Assembly: GCF_900114645.1 (NCBI RefSeq)
Contig: NZ_FOTR01000006.1
Location: 62,001 to 126,000 of the forward strand
DNA length: 64,000 nt
Direction: 5' to 3'
From: Gracilibacillus orientalis
Lineage (GTDB): Bacteria; Bacillota; Bacilli; Bacillales; Amphibacillaceae
This document shows, piece after piece, positions 8,281 through 17,499 of the stretch; the first letter of the stretch is position 1, and every line of letters begins with the position of its first letter. A model generated the notes under the pieces. It ran no database searches. It was given only the letters and a program-made list of their open reading frames with translations, and was not told the DNA's origin. The position numbers were made by a program, and so were the translations under genes.

Positions 8281-8427
8281 GTTAACTATAAATGACTGCT
8301 TACATATACCTATGATCAGCACCTAAAGTCTTATAAAGTAAACTCTCGAACCATGTTCCTTTAGTGCATTAAACACTATGGTTAATATGTCTTTCCTGGA
8401 TAGTAAGAGTCTAATGACAATCACATT

Positions 8428-9406
8428 TTATTGAATTAGATATCTTTTATGCTGTTCACGTTTCCGTTCATGAGTAATTTTGGCATACTTTAGTGTGGTA
8501 TCTGGTGAACTGTGACCTAGTAGCTCTTGAATAGATACGAGCTCAGCTCCATTATTTAATGTTAATGTTGCAAAAGTATGTTTAAAAACATGCGGACTTA
8601 CTTTGTCTTGTAGGCCTGCCCTTTGAGTGATTATTCCTATTTCTCTTTGTATTCCTCGTTTAGAAAACCTTCTATAAGGTTTTCTCTCTGTAATCATCAA
8701 CACTTCACAATCATCTTTTCGTTCTTTTAAATATTTATCTAAATGATACATTGCTCTAATTGAAAAATAGACTTCCCTTTGTTTATCACCTTTACCTATA
8801 ACTAATGTGCTCATATTCTGTTGATTGATATCAGCTTTATTTAATCCATGAACTTCAGATAAACGACAGCCAGTTGCATACAATACTTCAAGAAAAGCAC
8901 GTTGTCTAATTGTTTCACAGGCTTCTCTTAATATTTCCAGTTCTTCAATTGATGGGGCTTTAGGAAGTCGGTATTCATCTTTTGGAGCTTTTAATTTGGC
9001 AGTTGGTTCACGTTTAATATATTCTTCTGAAACTAACCAACTAAAAAAACTTTTTAAAATAGATAATTTCTTTCTAATTGTGCTCATTTTTAATGTCCCA
9101 TCTTGACTTAAGTACATTCTAACATCTGCTGTAGCTATGTCCTCAGCCTTCTTTTTTACGATATCAGCAAACATACTTAATTCCATGAGGTAGTTGTCTA
9201 GAGTAATAGAACTTAAACCGTCTAGTTTTTTTGCCGAGATGAACAATTGTATTTTATCCTCAAGGTCAGGATGTATCAACTCTTTGAATATAATACTCTG
9301 ATAGAACAGTAGATAATTTATTCTTTGTATTTTCCACTTCAATATTAGGATACAAATCTTTTAAAGCAGCCACTAAATCTGATAATACTTGCTCTCCTAG
9401 ATTCAT
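8428..9406 (-). pseudogene. Tyrosine recombinase (integrase), frameshifted, Arg-to-Lys at catalytic site
   Basis: The family start is the ATG at 9406 (MNLGEQVLSDLVAALKDLYP). That frame ends about 46 codons in, and the rest (HPDLEDKIQLF onward) is in another frame, so there is a small indel near 9275. The remainder holds a SAM-like core-binding domain and a catalytic domain: R in ATGCRLSEV, K in GKGDKQREV, LLGHSSPDTT and the nucleophile Y in LKYAKIT. The box II HxxR motif reads HVFKHTFATL, so the second catalytic arginine is lysine. XerC/D-like chromosomal integrases of this type are widespread in Bacillaceae. Probably inactive. Confidence 0.8.
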
Positions 9407-9453
9407 AATAATCAACTCTCCTTAGTTCTTATTAGTAACTAAGGATTACCTAT

Positions 9454-9696
9454 TCAAACACCGTTAGGGACATCGAGAATAACTAATACGAAACTTGCAA
9501 TTTCCCCATCAACTTTTACAATAAAAGGGTGACGGTATTCCTCAGTCCATTGGTGGTCTAGAAATTTATATAAATATAAGCCGTGTTGACTTATTACGTG
9601 ACCATCAAATTCACTGCTATCATAACGATAAAACTGAATTAAATTACTTAGAACGGATTTATCTTCATATGGAACAGGTGATAATGAAATATCCAT
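9454..9696 (-). pseudogene. GNAT acetyltransferase N-terminal fragment
   Basis: 80 residues resembling the start of a small GNAT protein (KSVLSNLIQFYRYDSSEFD, then HGLYLYKFLDHQWTEE and FIVKVDGEIASFVLV). It then diverges and stops (ILDVPNGV). The acetyl-CoA binding core found in full-length relatives of about 150 residues is absent. It sits next to the recombinase relic, so an insertion or deletion at that junction may have removed the C-terminus. Not expected to be catalytic. Confidence 0.7.
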
Positions 9697-9756
9697 TATA
9701 ATGCTCCTTCAAATTAATTAAGTAAGGTTCTATGATTTTTTTATTAGGTGTCTTGT

Positions 9757-9840
9757 TATACTAAACTGCTTCGTTAGTACAAGAAAGCGACTGCTTTATT
9801 AAACAATCGCACCCGTTAGTGTAAGTGAATCCTTTCACAT
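9757..9840. repeat. Dispersed repeat family A, copy 5
   Basis: Nearly identical to copy 3 over about 70 bp. The core hairpin pairs GCGACTG (9787-9793) with CAATCGC (9804-9810). The flanks are AACTGCTTCGTTAGT and ACCCGTTAGTGTAAGT. Confidence 0.75.
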
Positions 9841-9857
9841 ATTATGATTAATTAACT

Positions 9858-10154
9858 TTAATAACTCATTTTACTTTCCCACTTATCCATCTTCTTACTA
9901 ACTAGTTCTTGGAATTCTTCATCATTTTCAGATAATTTATAAAACATAGCTAAAGCTACTATAACAACATCAATACATTCTTCTTTTACATCATCAATTC
10001 CCAACTCTTTATAGTCACTTCCACTTGCTTTTAGATAAGATAAAACAGCTTGGGTGGTTTCACCAACCTCCTCAGATAACTTCAATGCCATTTGTTCTAA
10101 CGTTTTTGGTTCTCTTTCACTCAGTAACTTTATCTCTTTTAGCAACTGTTCCAT
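9858..10154 (-). CDS. MazG-like nucleotide pyrophosphohydrolase
   Basis: A 98-residue all-helical protein with the MazG/dUTPase-type metal motif: LSEEVGE (about residues 26-32) followed by EECIDVVIVALAMF (about 58-71), giving the paired EExxE and ExxD carboxylates that bind Mg2+. The family hydrolyses NTPs or dNTPs to monophosphates for pool cleaning; the preferred nucleotide is unknown. Its length suits a single-domain MazG-like enzyme. GAGGGAAG precedes the ATG. The next upstream gene (LOG family, nucleotide-related) is about 45 nt away, so the two may be co-transcribed. Confidence 0.8.
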   Translation of the reverse strand: MEQLLKEIKLLSEREPKTLEQMALKLSEEVGETTQAVLSYLKASGSDYKELGIDDVKEECIDVVIVALAMFYKLSENDEEFQELVSKKMDKWESKMSY

Positions 10155-10197
10155 GATTTCTTCCCTCTTTTCAATTTATAATTATAGTGATAGTTTA

Positions 10198-10761
10198 TTA
10201 CCATTTATGTATATAAGCACCCTCGTATGTCATTAGCTTATTAACTAACTCTTTTGAATCCTCATCAATAACTATTAATTCTTTATACTCCTTTTTAACA
10301 AACCCTTGTTCAATCATATGGTCAAAAAGTGTTAATATAGGTGAGTAGTAATCGTTAATATTGAGTAATGCACACGGTTTGTTATGGTATCCTAGTTGAG
10401 CCCAAGTAAATACTTCGAACCATTCCTCTAAAGTTCCAGAACCACCAGGTAATGCAATAAATCCATCAGCAAACTCTGCCATTAACGCCTTTCTTTCATG
10501 CATAGTTCTAACGACATGTAGTTCAGATAGTTGTTGGTGAGCTATTTCAACGTTTTTTAACTTCTCTGGTATAACACCTATTACTTTACCACCTACTTCC
10601 ATAACAGCATCAGCAACTGCCCCCATACAACCAACTGTTGCTCCTCCATAAACAAGATCGAATCCATTATCTACTAGAACTTTTCCAAGTTTTTTAGCTT
10701 CTTCCATATAGATTGGGTCAATTCCTTTACTAGAACCACAGTAAACTGCAATTGTTTTCAC
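10198..10761 (-). CDS. yvdD: LOG-family (TIGR00730) nucleoside 5'-monophosphate phosphoribohydrolase
   Basis: A Rossmann-like protein of the YvdD/LOG family. Members cleave the N-glycosidic bond of nucleoside monophosphates, including cytokinin ribotides, to give free base and ribose 5-phosphate. The signature PGGSGTLEEWFE is present near residues 100-111, and an AVYCGSSKG start motif binds phosphate. I prefer the GTG at 10761 (MKTIAVYCGSSKG), because AGAGG is nine nt upstream; an ATG two codons earlier is only three nt from that site. Followed by the MazG-like gene. Molecular role is good by family; the physiological substrate is uncertain. Confidence 0.8.
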   Translation of the reverse strand: MKTIAVYCGSSKGIDPIYMEEAKKLGKVLVDNGFDLVYGGATVGCMGAVADAVMEVGGKVIGVIPEKLKNVEIAHQQLSELHVVRTMHERKALMAEFADGFIALPGGSGTLEEWFEVFTWAQLGYHNKPCALLNINDYYSPILTLFDHMIEQGFVKKEYKELIVIDEDSKELVNKLMTYEGAYIHKW

Positions 10762-10914
10762 AAACATCTTCCTCTCAAAAATAAAATCATACTATATAAT
10801 AAAACACTATTTATTTTACCATCATTTTCTATCATAAATAGAAAAAACTAAACACATATTTTCAACCTCATATCTTTACAAAACTCCCCTTTAGCGCTAT
10901 AAGAGGTGCAACAG

Positions 10915-10963
10915 CTTGTTCAACTATCGCACCCAATAGTTTAAGTGTATCACTTCACAATTA
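10915..10963. repeat. Dispersed repeat family A, copy 6
   Basis: CTTGTTCAACTATCGCACCC, then AGTTTAAGT and CTTCACAAT, aligns with the right half of copy 1. It lacks a clear internal stem. Confidence 0.55.
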
Positions 10964-10971
10964 AACCTTAG

Positions 10972-10998
10972 AAAAAAGCTGCACTAAGCAGCTTTTTC
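10972..10998 (-). terminator. Intrinsic terminator after the methyltransferase gene
   Basis: A 10-bp perfect stem, AAAAAGCTGC (10973-10982) with GCAGCTTTTT (10988-10997), and a 5-nt loop. T-rich on both strands, so it could work in both directions. Confidence 0.8.
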
Positions 10999-11017
10999 CC
11001 TGGATGGATCATTCTAT

Positions 11018-11767
11018 TCACTTCTTTGCAATGATGAGGAATCTTTTAGAATTTGTTTGGATTCCTTTAACATTTCGATTCTTTTCTATAAATTCATTCA
11101 ATATTTCAAAATCCTTCTTATCTTCACCAAAATTAGGAATAATTGGTGTGTTTGTAAGTAAGAAGATTAGGTCTTCAGGTCTTTCAAAATAGTCAATTGC
11201 ATCATATTCAAAGGATTGAATCTTAGAAAAACCTACTTCTTTGAGTTCACTAATATATTTTTCTTTCAATGCACCGTCAGTTTTATCATAAGCCTGCCCT
11301 CGACCAAATGCGTTTTTTATATTTAATTTATCTGCTTCACTTACTTGTTGTGTCAGAAACCACCCACCACTTTTTAATACCTTATATACTTCTGTTGAAG
11401 AAAGTGGTGCATGACAACTTGAAACCACATCAAAAAAGCCTGAAGGAAAATGCAAATCGTAAGATGACATCTGAAAGAACTTTACGTTCGAAACATTTGA
11501 ATTTTTAAGATTAGATACCGCAGTTTCTAACATTCCACTTGATAAATCAATTCCAATCAAGAAAAATAATGAAAATGAAATTCGTAATATATTCTCACCG
11601 CCACCTGTACCAATATCTAAAAGTACATCTGTTTTTTTACATCTTTTAATTACTTCTTCGTAAAAGTCCCACTTAACACCTTCAGAGGAACATTTTATAT
11701 TGCTAAAATTCCAACCGTTTATTTTCCCGACCTTATCATAGAAATACTCATAATCAAACTCTTTCAT
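11018..11767 (-). CDS. Class I SAM-dependent methyltransferase
   Basis: 249 residues with a Rossmann methyltransferase core: motif I LLDIGTGGGEN (about residues 49-59), an acidic end of strand 2 (IGIDLSSGML) and a motif around FFDVVSSCHAPL. These bind S-adenosylmethionine. The acceptor is unknown; sequence style resembles small-molecule methyltransferases of the UbiE/Methyltransf_11 type. GGCGG precedes the start. It stands alone between two terminators (10,972 and 11,793), so it should be monocistronic. Confidence 0.8.
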   Translation of the reverse strand: MKEFDYEYFYDKVGKINGWNFSNIKCSSEGVKWDFYEEVIKRCKKTDVLLDIGTGGGENILRISFSLFFLIGIDLSSGMLETAVSNLKNSNVSNVKFFQMSSYDLHFPSGFFDVVSSCHAPLSSTEVYKVLKSGGWFLTQQVSEADKLNIKNAFGRGQAYDKTDGALKEKYISELKEVGFSKIQSFEYDAIDYFERPEDLIFLLTNTPIIPNFGEDKKDFEILNEFIEKNRNVKGIQTNSKRFLIIAKK

Positions 11768-11792
11768 TTTTTAACCGCCTTTCAAATATAAG

Positions 11793-11829
11793 AAAAAAAC
11801 AAGACACAATCATACAGTGTCTTGTTTTT
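11793..11829 (-). terminator. Intrinsic terminator upstream of the methyltransferase gene
   Basis: A 13-bp stem, AAAAACAAGACAC (11795-11807) with GTGTCTTGTTTTT (11817-11829), ends minus-strand transcription arriving from the XRE/membrane-protein genes. Confidence 0.8.
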
Positions 11830-11933
11830 CGTAGTAATATAAATGACTACCAACACTGTTCAAAATATAGGTTTAAAAAAGGGCATACTTCTCCCTTGAT
11901 GGCTGGCACGCGTTTTTTTTCCAGCCCGAAAAC

Positions 11934-12092
11934 CTAGATACTTCGAACAAGACGGTAAGACATTCCATTCACCCCATTTGAAAGATTAGGTAAAGTATAA
12001 CTAATATTCAGATAATTGTAAACATTTTCATCTTTAATAACCCAACTCTTTAATACAATAGGAACTGTCGATTGATAAGCTCTTTGTTCCAC
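11934..12092 (-). CDS. Possible small ORF or gene remnant (52 residues)
   Basis: GTG at 12092, preceded by AAAGGATG, opens a frame reading VEQRAYQSTVPIVLK, then YNYLNISYTLPNLSNG and YRLVRSI, ending at 11934. The same frame is open eight codons further upstream. The amino-acid texture is protein-like, with hydrophobic beta-type spacing and few biased residues, but I recognise no family. It could be the tail of a deleted gene. A GGCTGG/CCAGCC hairpin (about 11,901-11,926) lies just downstream. Confidence 0.3.
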   Translation of the reverse strand: MEQRAYQSTVPIVLKSWVIKDENVYNYLNISYTLPNLSNGVNGMSYRLVRSI

Positions 12093-12165
12093 TCTCGCAT
12101 CCTTTACTTCAACAAGTTAAATCGTTATCCTTGTTAAGCATTTGCCACCCGTTGAAAAGAAAATA

Positions 12166-12483
12166 TTATGCACTTATTTTTTTATTATTAATTACTAAGA
12201 AAATAAAATAGCTCACTACCAAAATAATTAAATAGAAAAGTTCTGGAAATACAAAGGGAATATCAGACAAACGTTCATCTTGCAGATTAAATAAATCAAA
12301 AAGGAAATTTGTTAATAAAAACAGAAATATGGTAGCCCAGCTTTGAACGATGGATTTTTGTTTAATTGATTTTTTTCGTTCATCATCATTCGGTCCCAAT
12401 ATAAATTCCTTACTCCCAGTAAAATACCCAATGAAGGCTATAAATACAAGGGGAACTATTATGAGCGTAATAAATAAATTCAT
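12166..12483 (-). CDS. Three-TM membrane protein partnered with an XRE regulator
   Basis: A 105-residue protein with hydrophobic helices at about residues 3-22, 48-66 and 78-98 and a charged loop between the first two (NDDERKKSIKQKS). Its start overlaps the stop of the upstream XRE regulator as ATGA, so the two are translationally coupled. Small XRE-plus-membrane-protein pairs are common in Bacilli, and their roles are mostly unknown. No enzymatic motif is visible. Inference: the membrane protein may sense or transmit a state that the repressor controls. Confidence 0.6.
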   Translation of the reverse strand: MNLFITLIIVPLVFIAFIGYFTGSKEFILGPNDDERKKSIKQKSIVQSWATIFLFLLTNFLFDLFNLQDERLSDIPFVFPELFYLIILVVSYFIFLVINNKKISA

Positions 12484-12686
12484 TCTTTATCCTCCCTCTC
12501 TCTGAAAAATAATTCATCCACTGTAACACCTAAATTCCTTGCTAAGTCAAAAGCTAATTGTAAAGTAGGGTCATATTTGTTGTTTTCAATAGCGTTAATT
12601 GTTTGCCTACTTACATTACATAATTTCGCTAATTTTCCTTGGGAAAGAGTATATTTTTCTCTGTACTCCTTAATTCTATTTTCCAT
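12480..12686 (-). CDS. XRE-family transcriptional regulator
   Basis: A 68-residue single-domain protein. The helix-turn-helix covers residues 5-60 (LSQGKLAKLCNVSRQTINAIE, with recognition helix SRQTINAIENNKYDPT), followed by GVTVDELFF. The start is the ATG at 12686, with GGAGG eight nt upstream; the longer frame has no ribosome-binding site. Related short regulators (YozG/YgzD type) act as repressors next to small membrane proteins. A promoter with an embedded inverted repeat lies upstream, suggesting self-repression. Confidence 0.85.
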   Translation of the reverse strand: MENRIKEYREKYTLSQGKLAKLCNVSRQTINAIENNKYDPTLQLAFDLARNLGVTVDELFFREREDKE

Positions 12687-12711
12687 CCAATATGCCTCCA
12701 CATTTACAAGA

Positions 12712-12763
12712 TGTAAAAAACATTTTACACCCAAATGATAAAATAAGACAAAGAGATTGTCAA
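12712..12763 (-). promoter_or_regulatory. Promoter and operator of the XRE pair
   Basis: TTGACA (12758-12763), a 17-nt spacer and TATCAT (12735-12740) make a strong sigma-A promoter. A perfect inverted repeat, TGTAAAA (12712-12718) with TTTTACA (12723-12729), lies just after the -10 site, where a bound repressor would block initiation. Confidence 0.75.
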
Positions 12764-12803
12764 ATTCTTTTTACAACCCTTCGTCTTATTTTTACTTATT
12801 GCT

Positions 12804-12833
12804 TCTTGTACTAAACTGTTTCGTTAATTTAAG
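12804..12833. repeat. Dispersed repeat family A, copy 7 (fragment)
   Basis: Carries TACTAAACTGTTTCGTTAAT followed by TTAAGTAG, matching the outer arms of family A without the internal hairpin. Confidence 0.45.
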
Positions 12834-12923
12834 TAGAACTGTCCCACTCTCGTACGCGCAATCTACCTATAAAACAACCTACATATTAGTTTGGAATAGA
12901 GTAAGTGATTCTATTTCTCATGT

Positions 12924-13691
<768 letters not shown>

Positions 13692-13942
13692 TCATAGAAA
13701 GTTTTAATTCATACTATGTTGGTAACTTATTAACGGAAGGGCAAGTATCTCATTATTATACTAAAATTCACTGAATAGTATTTTCATTGAAGTGGAAATT
13801 ATCTTCAACATTACTGCCCTTATATATAGTATAGTTTTCCACCGTATTCAACGTAAGTAAAGATATGTAAAATGCTAAATTTGTATCTTTGTATAAGCAT
13901 TATATGTAGTAAGTAATTATAGTTTTTAACGTTAACAAAGAT

Positions 13943-14050
13943 AAGACTTTACTTGGATGGGTGGGTATGATAGGCTTGCACGCCTGATGAAACAACTGCT
14001 TCATCCTTCCAAGACCAATCGTGCCCACAGAGGCTCCAAGTCAAGTCCTT
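13943..14050. ncRNA. Candidate structured RNA or cis element (branched fold)
   Basis: A 108-nt block in an 830-bp gene-free region (13,683-14,512) shows nested pairing. ACTTGGA (13951-13957) pairs with TCCAAGT (14035-14041), extended outward by AAGACTT with AAGTCCTT, and inside that GTGGG (13961-13965) pairs with CCCAC (14024-14028). Two internal hairpins follow: AGGC/GCCT (13972-13985) and GATGAA/TTCATC (13986-14005). Strand and identity are unknown, and no promoter was found. The rest of the region holds a family A fragment near 14,136 and no gene. Confidence 0.4.
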
Positions 14051-14135
14051 AAACGCATATCTACGGTTACATGTAAACAATGGTAAAAGGTACGCCTTAT
14101 CAATGTTTTGAAACGGATACTACATATAACTGCCA

Positions 14136-14163
14136 CTTTAGTTTAAGTACACTTTTTCACAAA
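14136..14163. repeat. Dispersed repeat family A, copy 8 (fragment)
   Basis: TTTAGTTTAAGTACAC and then TTCACAAAC match the right arm of family A. Confidence 0.4.
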
Positions 14164-14356
14164 CTCATTTATTTTTTAACATAAATATCCAATACTGGAG
14201 TTAGGAATTATGCTACAATTTGGACCGATTGCGAAATAAAAATACTGCATGTCAATACAGGATTTTTGATCAAAATTTTCCCACTTATCTTCAAAAGTAG
14301 TGTTTGACTCCTCTACTATGATTAAAACAGCTTTCCATACCTTCGTTTAAAAATCA

Positions 14357-14396
14357 AATAGCCTATTTCCATAAATATTTATAGAAATAGGCTATT
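14357..14396 (-). terminator. Terminator of the pyr operon (candidate)
   Basis: A 13-bp perfect stem, AATAGCCTATTTC (14357-14369) with GAAATAGGCTATT (14384-14396), followed on the minus strand by TTGATTTTTAAA. A shorter hairpin, TTTCCTG/CAGGAAA, lies directly after the pyrE stop (about 14,490-14,510). Confidence 0.65.
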
Positions 14397-14512
14397 ACAT
14401 ATATGAATCTACTAAAATTAAATTTGTATGTTTATTCCATTCCATGTCATTTTTCTACACAATGGTCGAACAGTATCGAATTAATACATTTCCTGCGGTT
14501 TCCCAGGAAATA

Positions 14513-15136
14513 TTAATTATTACCAAGTTCATCTCGCCATTGTAATAAATCCGTTTTTTCTGCCTCTGTAATTTCAGCTTTTTCAACTAATGCACTAGCT
14601 AAAATATCAAAGTTTGTTATTGTTTTAAAAGGTATACTAGCATCTTTAAATTGTTTGTCTGCTTTCTCTAAACCATAACTAAAAATAGCTAACACACTTA
14701 AGACTTCCGCACCTGCTTCTTGTAGTACAAGTGCACTCTCGATAGATGATCCTCCAGTAGATATAAGGTCCTCAATTACGATGACTTTATCTCCCTGTTC
14801 TATCTTACCTTCTATCTGATTTTGCTTGCCATGTCCTTTGGGCTTTGATCGTACATAAACCATTGGAAGACTTAAATAATCAGCTAACCATGCAGCATGA
14901 GGTATTCCTGCTGTGGCACATCCTGCAATCACATCTGGTTTTTCTTCTAATTGATCAATTATTTCCGCAAATTGTTTTACTATTTGTTTTCGCACTTCTG
15001 GATAAGACATTGTTAATCGATTATCACAATAAATTGGTGAATGAATTCCTGATGTCCATACGAAGGATCGATCTGGTCGAATTTGAATGGCATCTATTTC
15101 AAATAACGCATTGGCAATTTCTTTTGATTTAAGCAT
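14513..15136 (-). CDS. pyrE: Orotate phosphoribosyltransferase
   Basis: Last gene of the UMP operon. Transfers ribose 5-phosphate from PRPP to orotate, giving OMP. The start is the ATG at 15136 (MLKSKEIANALFEI), because GGAAGGAG lies just upstream; a longer frame begins inside pyrF. 207 residues, normal for the family. The PRPP motif VIVIEDLISTGGSS is near residues 117-130. A catalytic-loop lysine segment, SKPKGHGKQNQIEG, precedes it. The start overlaps the end of pyrF by 8 nt, so translational coupling is likely. Confidence 0.95.
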   Translation of the reverse strand: MLKSKEIANALFEIDAIQIRPDRSFVWTSGIHSPIYCDNRLTMSYPEVRKQIVKQFAEIIDQLEEKPDVIAGCATAGIPHAAWLADYLSLPMVYVRSKPKGHGKQNQIEGKIEQGDKVIVIEDLISTGGSSIESALVLQEAGAEVLSVLAIFSYGLEKADKQFKDASIPFKTITNFDILASALVEKAEITEAEKTDLLQWRDELGNN

Positions 15137-15832
15137 GATTCCACTCCTTCCGTACACGTTGATAATTAGCTTTAGGGTTTTCCGCTTGAGTAATACTTCT
15201 ACCGATCACCAAGTAATCCGCACCATTTTGTTTGGCTAACTGAGGGGTTGCTACTCGTTTTTGATCGTTTTGCTTGGAATCGCTTAGTCTAATCCCTGGT
15301 GTTACGGTTAAGAAGTCATCACCACATGTTTGTTTAATGAGTGGTACTTCATGTGCCGAACAAACAACGCCATCTACACCACTATTTTTGGTTAATAATG
15401 CAAGGCGTGTTACTGCCTGATCTACTGATTGCTTAATCTGTAATTCTTCTTGTAAAGTCGATTGATCCATTGATGTTAACACGGTTACTGCAATTAGTTT
15501 AGGAACCTTACCATTAGTTCCTGCTTCCAATCCTCTTTTGGCTGCTTTCATCATTTCTGAACCACCGGAAGCATGAACATTCACAATATCAATACCTAAA
15601 TGAGCTAAATTATACATCGCTTTTTCAACTGTTGTTGGTATATCATGAAGTTTTAAGTCTAAGAAAATCGGATGGTCATGTTCTTTTAGCCAATCGATTA
15701 TTTCCCTGCCTTCACGATAAAACAATTCCATTCCTACTTTTACTGGTACCCCATAAAGATCATGCTTCTCAATAAACGATTTCACATCTTCTGCCGTACG
15801 GAAATCCAAGGCCAGAAAAAAAGGTTGATCCA

Positions 15833-15833
<1 letters not shown>
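15129..15833 (-). CDS. pyrF: Orotidine 5'-phosphate decarboxylase
   Basis: Decarboxylates OMP to UMP, the final step of de novo synthesis. 234 residues, a single TIM barrel. The catalytic Asp-Lys-Asp array is seen as D59, K61 and D64 in FLDLKLHDIP. The phosphate-binding end (TPGIRL, then GADYLVIGRSI) is also present. The start ATG shares one base with the pyrD stop (TAATG) at 15833. Confidence 0.96.
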
Positions 15834-17495
<1,662 letters not shown>

Positions 17496-17499
<4 letters not shown>

